DNA from: Pseudomonadota bacterium
Lineage (GTDB): Bacteria > Pseudomonadota > Alphaproteobacteria > Rhizobiales > Beijerinckiaceae
DNA: 64,000 nucleotides
Reading direction: 5' to 3'
NCBI GenBank assembly: GCA_023423995.1
Contig: JAFAEL010000098.1
Location: forward strand, 62,001 to 126,000
Numbering within the stretch: position 1 is the stretch's first letter; each line of letters starts with the position of its first letter. A model generated the notes under the pieces. That model did no database searches. It was not told the origin of the DNA and saw only the letters and a program-made list of their open reading frames with translations. Below, in pieces: positions 53,346 to 61,728 of the stretch. The position numbers and the translations under genes were made by a program.

Positions 53346-53436
53346 AACAGGCGTGAGGAGCTGGGCCGGCGGTGGCCGGCCTGGGATTGTCTCGTTCCTA
53401 CAATGACATAGGGGGTGCGGGCGAGATTCTGGGCCG

Positions 53437-53451
53437 TGGCACGGCGATTGC
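53437..53451 (+). promoter_or_regulatory. Sigma54 promoter for the tct operon
   Basis: TGGCACGGCGATTGC fits TGGCACG-N4-TTGC perfectly. Transcription would start near 53463, about 50 bases before the TctB start codon, a normal leader. Confidence 0.85.
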
Positions 53452-53512
53452 GCTCACCGGGGCGGATGCGAGTATCCGCCGAGAGCAAGACGCTCCGGCC
53501 AGGGAGGAATGG

Positions 53513-53965
53513 TTGAGGCAGCTCGACCTCTTGTTCAACGCCGTATGGCTGCTGGTCGGAGTCGCGGTCTGCGCGACCTCGCTCAGCCTCGGCGTGCTCG
53601 GCCCCTCCGGCCCGGATTCCGGTTTCTTCCCGCTCCTCGCCGGGCTCGCCATGGCGGTCGGAGCCTCGCTCCTGCTCGCCACCCGCGCCCACGCTCATTC
53701 CGATTTCGAGCCGTTCTTCCCCGAGCCGACTTCGCTGCGGCGCGTTCTGTTCGTGCTCGCCACGATGGTCGCCATGGTGGCGGCGCTGCCGTGGGTCGGC
53801 TTCAACCTCTCCGGTATCCTGGGAATGCCGCTCCTGATCAGGACGGTCGGCCGGCCGAGTTGGATCTTCTCTGTCCTATTCGGCCTAGTCTCGACGCTGG
53901 TCGTCTTCTACGTGTTCAACACCCTGCTCGGGATGACGCTCCCGCGCGGGCCATTCGGGTTCTAG
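53513..53965 (+). CDS. tctB: Tripartite tricarboxylate transporter, small membrane subunit TctB
   Basis: A 150-residue protein with four hydrophobic segments, the TctB/DctQ-like small subunit of the tripartite tricarboxylate transporter. LGPSGPDSGFFPLLAGLAMAVG is the family hallmark. Translation starts at TTG with GGAGG five bases upstream; the longer frame from 53372 begins before the promoter and is rejected. TctA follows after two bases. First gene of the rightward sigma54 operon. Confidence 0.87.
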   Translation: MRQLDLLFNAVWLLVGVAVCATSLSLGVLGPSGPDSGFFPLLAGLAMAVGASLLLATRAHAHSDFEPFFPEPTSLRRVLFVLATMVAMVAALPWVGFNLSGILGMPLLIRTVGRPSWIFSVLFGLVSTLVVFYVFNTLLGMTLPRGPFGF

Positions 53966-53967
53966 CG

Positions 53968-55464
53968 GTGGAAGCTGTCTCGGGCCTCGCGAACGGCTTT
54001 GCCCAGGTCCTCACCGGGACCAATCTCTATTACTGTTTCATCGGCAGCCTGGTCGGGACGCTGATCGGCGTCCTGCCTGGCATCGGCCCGCTCGCGGCCA
54101 TGTCGCTGCTTCTGCCCGCGACCGCGGCCCTGACCCCGGTCGCCGCCATGTCGATGCTCGCGGCGCTCTTCTACGGCGCCATGTATGGCGGCTCGACGAC
54201 CTCCATTCTCGTTCGGATCCCCGGGGAAGCGGCCTCGGTGGTCACCTGCCTCGACGGCTACGAGATGGCCAAGCGGGGCCGGGCGGGCGCGGCGCTCGGC
54301 ATGGCGGCCCTGGGCTCCTTCATCGCCGGAACGCTGAGCCTCGTCCTCCTGACGTTCTTCTCGCCGATGCTGAGCGAGGTCGCCCTGAGCTTCGGGCCGC
54401 CTGAGAACGCCGCGCTCATGCTCCTCGGCCTCGTCTGCACGATCCTTCTGATCGAGGGCTCGGCCCTGAAGGGCCTCATCATGATCGGCTTCGGGGCCTT
54501 CCTGGCCTCGATCGGCATGGACAACGTGACCGGCACCGAGCGCTTCACGCTCGGCACCGTGAACCTCACGGGCGGCATCGATCTCCTGGCGCTCGTGATC
54601 GGCCTCTTCGGCATTTCGGAGATCCTGGCCAACGTCGAGACCCAGATCCGTGCGCAGGTGGTCAAGGCGAAGATCGGCAGTCTTCTGCCGTCGCTCGACG
54701 AATGGCGCCGTTCGGCAGTGCCGATCGTGCGCGGGAGCGGGCTCGGCTTCATCCTGGGCCTGATCCCGGGCGGGGGGCCGGTCACGGCGGCCTTCATGTC
54801 ATACGCGGTCGAGAAGCGGCTCTCGCGGCATCCGGAGCGCTTCGGCAAGGGTGAGATCGCCGGGGTGGCGGGGCCGGAATCGGCGAACAACTCCGCAGTC
54901 GCGGCCGGCATGATCCCCCTGATGTCCCTCGGCCTGCCCGGCAACGCGGTCACGGCGCTGCTGATGGGCGCCCTCGTGATCCAGGGCGTCCAGCCGGGCC
55001 CGATGTTCATCGTGCAGAAGCCGGAAGTGTTCTGGGGCGTCGTTGCCAGCATGTACATGGGCAACGTCTTCCTGCTGATCCTCAACCTGCCGCTGATCGG
55101 ATTGTGGGTGCAGCTCCTGCGCGTGCCCTACCACGTGCTGTTCCCGCTCATCCTGCTGTTCTCGATCGTCGGCGCCTATTCGGCGAACAAGAACGTCTTC
55201 GACCTCTGGGTCATGCTGGGCCTCGGCGTTCTCGGCTACGTGCTGCGCAAGCTGCGCTACGAACTCGCGCCGCTCGTCCTCGCCTTCGTGCTCGCGCCGA
55301 TGCTCGAACAGGCGATCCGCCAGTCGATGGTCATGTCGCCGGAGGGCGCAGCCATCTTCGTCACCCGCCCATTGTCGCTCGGGCTGCTCGGCCTTGTGGC
55401 GGCCCTGGTCGGTTACGTCCTGTTCAGCCGAAGAAGAATCCAGTTTCAGGGAGGGGAAATATGA
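53968..55464 (+). CDS. tctA: Tripartite tricarboxylate transporter, large membrane subunit TctA
   Basis: A 498-residue polytopic permease of the TctA family, about 12 membrane segments. Hallmarks: GTLIGVLPGIGPLAAMSLLLP near residue 30, FYGAMYGGSTTSILVRIPGEAAS near 75, and the matching GLIPGGGPVTAAFMSYAVEK and ESANNSAVAAGMIPLMSLGLPG in the second half. The GTG at 53968 follows the TctB stop by two bases; no strong ribosome site, so translation may be coupled. TctC overlaps its end by four bases. Confidence 0.93.
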   Translation: MEAVSGLANGFAQVLTGTNLYYCFIGSLVGTLIGVLPGIGPLAAMSLLLPATAALTPVAAMSMLAALFYGAMYGGSTTSILVRIPGEAASVVTCLDGYEMAKRGRAGAALGMAALGSFIAGTLSLVLLTFFSPMLSEVALSFGPPENAALMLLGLVCTILLIEGSALKGLIMIGFGAFLASIGMDNVTGTERFTLGTVNLTGGIDLLALVIGLFGISEILANVETQIRAQVVKAKIGSLLPSLDEWRRSAVPIVRGSGLGFILGLIPGGGPVTAAFMSYAVEKRLSRHPERFGKGEIAGVAGPESANNSAVAAGMIPLMSLGLPGNAVTALLMGALVIQGVQPGPMFIVQKPEVFWGVVASMYMGNVFLLILNLPLIGLWVQLLRVPYHVLFPLILLFSIVGAYSANKNVFDLWVMLGLGVLGYVLRKLRYELAPLVLAFVLAPMLEQAIRQSMVMSPEGAAIFVTRPLSLGLLGLVAALVGYVLFSRRRIQFQGGEI

Positions 55465-56480
55465 GTTTCACCCGTCGCGCCGCCGTTGCGCTTGGCCTGT
55501 TCGCTGCCGCAGTCGCACCGAGCTGGGCTCAATCCGCCGATCCGAAAGCCGAGATCGCGAAGGCCAAGCCCAAGGACTTCCCGACGCAGCCGATCGAGCT
55601 CACGGTCGTCTATCCCGCCGGCGGCGGCATGGACATCAATGCGCGCTTGGTCGCCCGCTTCATGGAGAAGTGGAGCGGCGACCGCGTCATCGTGAACAAC
55701 CGGACGGGAGGCGCCGGCCTGATCGGCCATTCCTGGCTCGCCATGCAGGCGCCGAAGGACGGCTATAGCGTCGGGATCATCGCCAGCCTGATCTTCTCCG
55801 ACTCGATGCTCCGCGCGAACAAGCGCTGGAGCCACACGGACATGGAGCCGCTCACGTTCCTCAACAACGAGGGCCTGAACCTCGTCGTGAACGCGGACGG
55901 CCCGTACAAGGACAAGAGCTTCAAGGACATCCTGGCGGCCGCCAAGGAGAAGCCCGGCACGGTTCGCTTCGGCACGGTGCCGGGGTCCATGTACGACTAC
56001 ATGATCGACCAGCTCGAGAGCGAGACGGGCGCCAAGTTCCTGCGCGTTCCGTTCCAGGGCGGCGCCCCGGGAATCGCGGCACTTCTCGGCAACAACATCG
56101 ATGTGGGGATCGGCTTCTGGGGTGAGGTCTCGAGCTACCTCGAGGCGAAGAAGCTGAAGCCCGTCGCCGTTTCCAGCATGGACCGTTCCCCGTTCCTCCC
56201 CGACGCGCCGACACTTGGCGAGGTGCTGGGCAACAAGGACGTCGTCTGGATGGCGACCCGATGGGCGGCCGTGCCGGCGGGTGTCCCGGCCGACAGGAAG
56301 GCCTATCTGGTTGCCGTCCTGAACGCGGCAGCGGCGGATCCCGAGCTCCAGGAGGAGTTCAAGAAGCTCGGCGCCATTCCGGACCCCTCGATCAACACGC
56401 CTGAGAAGCTGGCCGAGCGGGTGAACCGGCTCGCCGAGCTCGAGCGCGAGTTCTACGTCAAGACCGGCCGGCTGAAGTAA
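55461..56480 (+). CDS. tctC: Tripartite tricarboxylate transporter substrate-binding protein TctC (Bug family)
   Basis: A 339-residue periplasmic binding protein. A signal peptide (RRAAVALGLFAAAVAPSWAQS) precedes PIELTVVYPAGGGMDINARL, the carboxylate-binding loop, and NNRTGGAGLIGHSWLA; GGAPGIAALLGNNIDVG is the second domain block. Its ligand, probably a di- or tricarboxylate, should define the pathway. GGGAGGGG precedes the ATG, which overlaps the TctA stop. Confidence 0.93.
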   Translation: MSFTRRAAVALGLFAAAVAPSWAQSADPKAEIAKAKPKDFPTQPIELTVVYPAGGGMDINARLVARFMEKWSGDRVIVNNRTGGAGLIGHSWLAMQAPKDGYSVGIIASLIFSDSMLRANKRWSHTDMEPLTFLNNEGLNLVVNADGPYKDKSFKDILAAAKEKPGTVRFGTVPGSMYDYMIDQLESETGAKFLRVPFQGGAPGIAALLGNNIDVGIGFWGEVSSYLEAKKLKPVAVSSMDRSPFLPDAPTLGEVLGNKDVVWMATRWAAVPAGVPADRKAYLVAVLNAAAADPELQEEFKKLGAIPDPSINTPEKLAERVNRLAELEREFYVKTGRLK

Positions 56481-56491
56481 GGCCCGGCCCG

Positions 56492-57244
56492 ATGACGGAC
56501 GTCCTCGGCTGGCGCTGCACCTTCGGCGTGGTCACGCCGTCGACCAACACGGTGGTGCAGCCGGAATACGACGACATGCGGCCGGCTGGCGTGACGAACC
56601 ACGTCGCCCGCATGCACATCCCGGACGATCCGATCGGGAGTGACGGGGATTTCGACGAGCTGATCCGGCGGATCGACGTCGCGCTCGAGGCGGCGCTCGA
56701 GCGCGTGATGACGGCGAAGCCCGACCACGTCGTGCTCGGGATCTCTGCAGAGAGCATCTGGGGCGGCGGTCTCGCCGCCGCCGAGGCCATCAAGGCGCGC
56801 GTCGACCGGCTGACTGGAGGACTTCCCTTCACGCAAGCCGCGGACGCGCTCCCGGCGGCTCTGCGGGCCTTCGGCGTCACGGGCCCCATCGGAATCGTGA
56901 CGCCCTACTTCCCCGTCGCCGAGAAGCATCTCGTCCGCTTCGCGGAGGAAACCGGTTTCGTGGTGGCCGCCACGAAGCATCTCGCCCGCACGAGCCCGGT
57001 CGAGATCGCCCGCACGCCTCTGGAGATGCTGCGGGACGCCCTCGTCGAGGTGAACAGGCCCGAGGTGGAAGCCATCATCCAGTTCGGCGCGAACCTTCCG
57101 ATGGGCCGCCTTGCGGCGGCCGCCGAGCTCTGGCTCGGCAAGCCCGTTATCGCGGTGAACACCGCCACCTATTGGCACGCCCTGCGGAGCCGCGGCATCC
57201 ACGACCGGGTGCAGGGCTACGGCCGCCTTCTCCTGGAGCACTGA
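56492..57244 (+). CDS. Asp/Glu racemase / maleate isomerase fold protein without catalytic Cys
   Basis: A 250-residue protein of the Asp/Glu racemase superfamily, nearest maleate cis-trans isomerase and arylmalonate decarboxylase (FGVVTPSTNTVVQPEYDDM, GIVTPYFPVAEKHLVRFAE, IAVNTATYWHALR). In these enzymes two Cys, or one, do acid-base chemistry. Here the two sites read LGISAESIWGG (near 83-92) and IIQFGANLPMG (near 196-205), with no Cys at either. The only Cys is at residue 9. So it either uses a different mechanism or is not an isomerase. Sits between the transporter and lyase genes. Confidence 0.82.
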   Translation: MTDVLGWRCTFGVVTPSTNTVVQPEYDDMRPAGVTNHVARMHIPDDPIGSDGDFDELIRRIDVALEAALERVMTAKPDHVVLGISAESIWGGGLAAAEAIKARVDRLTGGLPFTQAADALPAALRAFGVTGPIGIVTPYFPVAEKHLVRFAEETGFVVAATKHLARTSPVEIARTPLEMLRDALVEVNRPEVEAIIQFGANLPMGRLAAAAELWLGKPVIAVNTATYWHALRSRGIHDRVQGYGRLLLEH

Positions 57245-57246
57245 GC

Positions 57247-57717
57247 GTGAGCGCCGAACAACGTCTTCGCGAACTCGGGATCGAGCTTCCGCCTCCGTTC
57301 AAGGACGAGGCGAACCGGGTGCGCGCGCTCCGGTCCGGCTCGCATGTCTACATGAGCGGCCACGGCCCCCTCGGCCCGGGGAACGTGCCCTACGTGGCTG
57401 GCAAGCTCGGGCGGGAGCTGACGATCCCGCAGGGCCGGGAGGCGGCGCGGCTCACGGGGCTGTGCTGCCTCTCCACGCTCCGCACCTATCTCGGGACGCT
57501 CGACACCGTGACGCGGGTCGTGCGCGTCGTCGGGTTCATCAATTGCGCGCCGGGCTTCAACACGCCGTCCGACGTGCTGCATGGGTTCTCGGACCTGATG
57601 GTCGAGATCTTCGGCGAGAGCGGCCGCCATGTCCGCTCCGCCATCGGCGTGGCTGAGCTCTACGCCGACATTCCGATCGAGGTGGAAGCCTTGTTCGAGG
57701 TCGCGGACGGACGCTGA
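57247..57717 (+). CDS. RidA / YjgF family protein
   Basis: A 156-residue RidA-superfamily protein of the longer type: RVRALRSGSHVYMSGHGPLG near 22-42, CLSTLRTYLGTLDTVTRVVRVVGFINCAPGF in the middle and HVRSAIGVAELYADIPIEVEALFEV at the end. The Arg that contacts substrate in RidA (SAR...) is present as RSAIG. GTG start two bases after the racemase-like stop. Could hydrolyse an enamine/imine or stabilise an enol intermediate; role in this pathway not known. Confidence 0.85.
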   Translation: MSAEQRLRELGIELPPPFKDEANRVRALRSGSHVYMSGHGPLGPGNVPYVAGKLGRELTIPQGREAARLTGLCCLSTLRTYLGTLDTVTRVVRVVGFINCAPGFNTPSDVLHGFSDLMVEIFGESGRHVRSAIGVAELYADIPIEVEALFEVADGR

Positions 57718-57741
57718 AAGTAATCAGGAAGGATGACAAGA

Positions 57742-58626
57742 ATGAACGCTGCCGACACTCTTGCCGGGCGGCTGAAAAGCGGACCGATGGTCGTCGCTCC
57801 GGGCGCCTATGACTGCATCACGGCGCGCCTCGTCGCGCAGGCCGGGTTCGGGGCCGTGTACATGACGGGCGCCGGGACGGCCGCGACGCTGGGCTTCCCC
57901 GATTACGGCCTCGTCAGCATGAACGAGATGACGGACAATGCCGGCCGGATCGCCGACGCGGTTGGTGGGATTCCGGTCATCGCGGATGCCGACACGGCGT
58001 TCGGCAACGAGCTCAACGCCACCCGTACGGTGCGCGAATACGAGAAGAACGGCGTCGCCGCGATCCATATCGAGGACCAGGAGTTCCCCAAGCGCTGCGG
58101 TCACCTCGACAACAAGGTGATCATCCCGCTCGAGGATTACGTCGCGAAGATCCGGGCGGCCGTCGCCGCGAGGCAGAACCCGAACTTCACCATCATCGCC
58201 CGGACCGATTCCCGCGCCGGCATGGGCCTCGACGAGGCCGTTCGCCGCTGCAACGCGGCGCTCGAGGCGGGCGCCGGCATGGCGTTCCTCGAGGCGCCGC
58301 AATCGGTGGAGGAGATCGCGGCCATCCCCAAGCTCGTGAAGGGGCCCTGCCTCCTGAACCTCGCCTGGGCCGGGAAGACGCCCCAGGTCGATCTCGCCGA
58401 GGCCGATCGCATGGGCTACCGACTGGCCATCCTGCCGGGCATCCTGATGGCGGCCGTGATCAGCCGCTGCGACGAGGTCCTGGCGGACCTGCGGGAGAGC
58501 GGCCGGCATCCGCAACTCGATGCCAAGATGTCGCCGGGCGAGATGTTCCGCCGGATGGGCTCCGCGGATTGGGATCCGCTGCGCGATCAGTTCCGCACGC
58601 CCACGCCTCGCGTCGCGGCCGAGTAA
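57742..58626 (+). CDS. Isocitrate lyase / PEP mutase family lyase
   Basis: A 294-residue enzyme of the PEP mutase/isocitrate lyase superfamily. Metal-binding ADADTAFG is near residue 82, [18 protein letters not shown] near 105-122 includes the catalytic Cys of lyases, and [11 protein letters not shown] is downstream. The PKRCGH loop marks a C-C lyase (2-methylisocitrate, 2,3-dimethylmalate or oxaloacetate cleavage) rather than a phosphonate mutase. The ATG at 57742 has GGAAGG nine bases upstream; ATG 57733 is too close to the site. Followed 11 bases later by LeuC-type genes. Confidence 0.9.
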   Translation: MNAADTLAGRLKSGPMVVAPGAYDCITARLVAQAGFGAVYMTGAGTAATLGFPDYGLVSMNEMTDNAGRIADAVGGIPVIADADTAFGNELNATRTVREYEKNGVAAIHIEDQEFPKRCGHLDNKVIIPLEDYVAKIRAAVAARQNPNFTIIARTDSRAGMGLDEAVRRCNAALEAGAGMAFLEAPQSVEEIAAIPKLVKGPCLLNLAWAGKTPQVDLAEADRMGYRLAILPGILMAAVISRCDEVLADLRESGRHPQLDAKMSPGEMFRRMGSADWDPLRDQFRTPTPRVAAE

Positions 58627-58637
58627 GGAACGGCCGC

Positions 58638-60053
58638 ATGGGCACGCCCAGGACACTCTTCGACAAGATCTGGTCCTCGCACGTCATCCTCGAGCGCGAG
58701 GATGGCTCGACGCTCCTGCATGTCGACCGGCACCTGATCCACGACATCGCCGGAATCATCATCTCGGAGCTCGCGGAGCGCGGCCTGCCGGTCCGGCGCC
58801 CCGACCGCACCTTCGCGGTTCCCGATCACTACACGCCGACGCGCGGGCGCTCCGGGCCCGACCCGCTCGCCGGATCGCCGCATGCCGGGCATATTCGCAC
58901 GCTCGAGAGCGAGGCGCGGCGCACCGGCATGACGCTCTTCGCGCTGGACGATGTCCGTCAGGGGATCGTGCACGTGATCGGGCCGGAGCAGGGCATCACC
59001 CAGCCTGGCACCATCCTGGTGTGCGGCGACAGCCACACGGCGACACACGGCGCGCTCGGAGCGCTGGCCTTCGGCATCGGCGCGTCCGAGATCGCGCATG
59101 TGCTCGCGACCCAGGCGCTCTGGCAGAAGAAGCCGAAGACCATGCGGGTCACCATCGACGGCACGCTCGCGCCGGGCGTCCAGTCGAAGGACGTCATCCT
59201 GGCGCTCATCGGCAAGATCGGGGCCGCGGGCGGCACCGGCTATGTGATCGAATATGCGGGCTCCCTCATTCGGAGCCTCTCGGTCGAGGCGCGTCTCACG
59301 ATCTGCAACATGTCGATCGAGGCCGGCGCGCGCGCCGGCATGATCAGCCCGGACGAGACGACCTTCTCGTATCTCCAGGGGCGGCCCTTCGCGCCCAAGG
59401 AACACGAGTGGGACGCGGCCCTGGCGCATTGGCGTACGCTGCCGACCGAGGAAGGCGCCCGTTTCGACCGCGAGGTGACGCTCGACGCCTCCGCCATCGC
59501 CCCCATGGTGACGTGGGGGACGAGCCCCGAGGCGGCGTTGCCGATCACCGACCGCGTGCCGGACCCGAGCGAGGTTCCCGACCGCGAGCGCCGCGCCAAC
59601 ATGGTCCACGCGCTGGATTACATGGGGCTGACGCCGGGCACGCCGCTGGACGGGATCACGATCGATCGCGTTTTCATCGGCTCCTGCACCAACAGCCGCA
59701 TCGAGGACCTTCGGGAGGCCGCGCGGGTCGTCGACGGCCGCAAATCCGTCGTCCCCGCGATGGTCGTGCCCGGATCGGGCCTCGTGAAGGCGCAGGCAGA
59801 GGCCGAGGGCCTCGACGTCATTTTCAAGAAGGCGGGCTTCGAATGGCGGGACGCAGGTTGCTCGATGTGCGTGGCCATCAACGGCGACGTGGCGGCCCCG
59901 GGAGAACGCTGCGCGTCTACCTCAAACCGAAACTTCGTCGGCCGGCAGGGGAAGGGGGCGCGGACGCACCTCGTGAGCCCACCGATGGCGGCTGCCGCGG
60001 CCGTGACGGGACGACTGACCGATGTTCGCCGGCTCATGGAGGGCCACGCCTGA
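58638..60053 (+). CDS. Aconitase-family hydro-lyase large subunit (LeuC type)
   Basis: A 471-residue LeuC/dimethylmaleate-hydratase large-subunit-type protein. The 4Fe-4S ligands are in FIGSCTNSR and [33 protein letters not shown] is the substrate loop. The ending [20 protein letters not shown] is normal. It could act in leucine synthesis, but no leuA or leuB is near and it is embedded in an inducible transport/lyase operon, so a catabolic hydratase for a methylated malate or maleate is more likely. One base overlaps the small subunit start. Confidence 0.9.
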   Translation: MGTPRTLFDKIWSSHVILEREDGSTLLHVDRHLIHDIAGIIISELAERGLPVRRPDRTFAVPDHYTPTRGRSGPDPLAGSPHAGHIRTLESEARRTGMTLFALDDVRQGIVHVIGPEQGITQPGTILVCGDSHTATHGALGALAFGIGASEIAHVLATQALWQKKPKTMRVTIDGTLAPGVQSKDVILALIGKIGAAGGTGYVIEYAGSLIRSLSVEARLTICNMSIEAGARAGMISPDETTFSYLQGRPFAPKEHEWDAALAHWRTLPTEEGARFDREVTLDASAIAPMVTWGTSPEAALPITDRVPDPSEVPDRERRANMVHALDYMGLTPGTPLDGITIDRVFIGSCTNSRIEDLREAARVVDGRKSVVPAMVVPGSGLVKAQAEAEGLDVIFKKAGFEWRDAGCSMCVAINGDVAAPGERCASTSNRNFVGRQGKGARTHLVSPPMAAAAAVTGRLTDVRRLMEGHA

Positions 60054-60655
60054 TGGAGCCCTTCCGTACGCTCGACGCCGTTGCGGCGCCGCTGCCCGCG
60101 GCCAACGTGGACACCGACCAGATCCTGCCGGCTCGCTTCCTCTTCAAGGCGCGCAAGGAGGGCTTCGCCGAGGAGCTCTTCGGCGACCTGCGCGAGGCGG
60201 CGCGGGCCGGAGGCGATGCGTTCCTCCTCGACCGGCCGGAATACCAGGAGGCCAGAATCCTGGTCGCGGACCGGAATTTCGGCTGCGGCTCCTCCCGCGA
60301 GCACGCGGTCTGGGCCCTCTGGGACGCCGGGATCAGGACGGTTCTGGCGCCGAGTTTCGGCGACATCTTCTTCAACAACTCGCTGAAGAACGGCCTCTTG
60401 CCGGTGGTGCTCTCCGAGGCGCGCATCGGCGAACTCCTCGATCACCTGCGTGAGCATCCCGGGAGCCGGATCGTGGTCGACCTCGCGGGGCAGATGGTCA
60501 CGGGGCCGGACGGGCGCGTGGACAGTTTCGACATCGCGCCGCTCCCGAAGGAATGCCTGCTGGAAGGGCTGGACGACATCGAACTGACCCTCCGCTATCG
60601 CGACAGGATGGACACGTTCGAGAAGGAGCACGAGCGCCGGCTTCCCTGGCTGTGA
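60053..60655 (+). CDS. Aconitase-family hydro-lyase small subunit (LeuD type)
   Basis: A 200-residue swivelling-domain subunit pairing with the upstream LeuC-type protein. NVDTDQILPARFL near residue 18 and ADRNFGCGSSREHAVWAL near 75-92 are the family blocks, with the catalytic Ser/Arg in GSSREH. Translation is coupled to the large subunit (TGATG). Last gene before a hairpin that separates it from the ABC transporter genes. Confidence 0.9.
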   Translation: MEPFRTLDAVAAPLPAANVDTDQILPARFLFKARKEGFAEELFGDLREAARAGGDAFLLDRPEYQEARILVADRNFGCGSSREHAVWALWDAGIRTVLAPSFGDIFFNNSLKNGLLPVVLSEARIGELLDHLREHPGSRIVVDLAGQMVTGPDGRVDSFDIAPLPKECLLEGLDDIELTLRYRDRMDTFEKEHERRLPWL

Positions 60656-60669
60656 CCGGGATTTGAGGC

Positions 60670-60698
60670 TGCCGGGGTTGCCGTCCGCAGCCCCGGCA
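60670..60698 (+). terminator. Hairpin after the LeuCD-type genes
   Basis: TGCCGGGG (60670-60677) pairs with CCCCGGCA (60691-60698), extended inward by TGC/GCA. It lies 14 bases past the small-subunit stop. No T-run follows, so termination may be partial and the ABC genes may still be cotranscribed. Confidence 0.5.
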
Positions 60699-60748
60699 TG
60701 GAACTAGGGCCAAGGGGCGCCGGAAGCGCTCCACAGAGGGAGAGTAGA

Positions 60749-61723
60749 ATGCGCAAATGGGCTATGGCGGCAGCATTCGCTGTCGCAACCGCCACGGGCT
60801 CGCAGGCGGTGGACCTGAACGTCGCCCATTTCGGGACCGGCATGTATGGCGTTCCCTACGCGGTCGCCAAGGAGAAGGGCTACTTCAAGGAGGCCGGGCT
60901 CGATGTGACCGGCTTCCTGACCTCGGCGGGCGGCGGCACGACCGTGCGCAACACGCTCGCCTCCGAACTTCCCTATGGCGAGGTCGCCCTTCCGGCCGTG
61001 ATCGCGGCCGCGCAGCAGGGCATCGAGATGACGATCGTGCATGGCGGCGTCCTGAGCGTGTCGGACCAGGTCTGGGTGACGCGCAAGGACGACGAGCGGA
61101 TCAAGACGGTGCAGGACCTGAAGGGCAAGAAGCTCGGCTATTCCAGCCCGAAATCCGTGACCGACATGATCACCTCGATGATGCTGGAGGACAACAAGCT
61201 CACGGGCCAGGTGGAGCGTCGGCCGGTCGGCGGCGTCGGCGCCGGCGTCGCAGCGCTCCGCGAGGGCGGGGTCGACATGATCTACATCACCCAGCCTGTC
61301 TGGGCGAAGGAGAAGGAGAACTTCCGCCAGGTCTTCAACTCGACCGATTGGGCGCCGCGCGTGACGCAGACCGTGGGCGTCGTCAGGACCGACTTCCTCA
61401 AGAAGAACCCCGACCTCATCCGCAAGCTCATCGTCGCCCGTCGCAAGGGCGTCGAGTTCGTCAAGCAGAACCCGGCGGAAGCCGCCACCATCATGGCTAA
61501 GGAGTACAAGATCCCCCTCGAGCACGCGAAGGCCGCGATCCAGGACATCCTGGCCACGAAGGGCGACTACTGGAGCCTCGGCGGCTTCGATTACGAGGGC
61601 ATGGACGTCATGCTCCGCGGCCTGCAACTCGTGAAGGCCGTCGAGCCCGGTCCGTTCGATTGGAGCAAGTATGTCGACGAGAGCTATCTTCCCGACGACC
61701 TGAAGCGGAAGCCGAAGTCCTGA
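60749..61723 (+). CDS. NMT1/SsuA-type ABC transporter substrate-binding protein
   Basis: A 324-residue periplasmic binding protein of the NMT1/THI5/SsuA group. A signal peptide (KWAMAAAFAVATATGSQA) precedes LNVAHFGTGMYGVPYAVAKEKGYF, and GGGTTVRNTLASELPYGEVALP and LKGKKLGYSSPKSVTDM follow. Such systems take up sulfonates, nitrate, pyrimidines or aromatic acids. GAGGGAG precedes the ATG. First gene of an ABC cluster on the same strand as the preceding operon; the ligand may relate to it. Confidence 0.92.
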   Translation: MRKWAMAAAFAVATATGSQAVDLNVAHFGTGMYGVPYAVAKEKGYFKEAGLDVTGFLTSAGGGTTVRNTLASELPYGEVALPAVIAAAQQGIEMTIVHGGVLSVSDQVWVTRKDDERIKTVQDLKGKKLGYSSPKSVTDMITSMMLEDNKLTGQVERRPVGGVGAGVAALREGGVDMIYITQPVWAKEKENFRQVFNSTDWAPRVTQTVGVVRTDFLKKNPDLIRKLIVARRKGVEFVKQNPAEAATIMAKEYKIPLEHAKAAIQDILATKGDYWSLGGFDYEGMDVMLRGLQLVKAVEPGPFDWSKYVDESYLPDDLKRKPKS

Positions 61724-61728
61724 CGATC

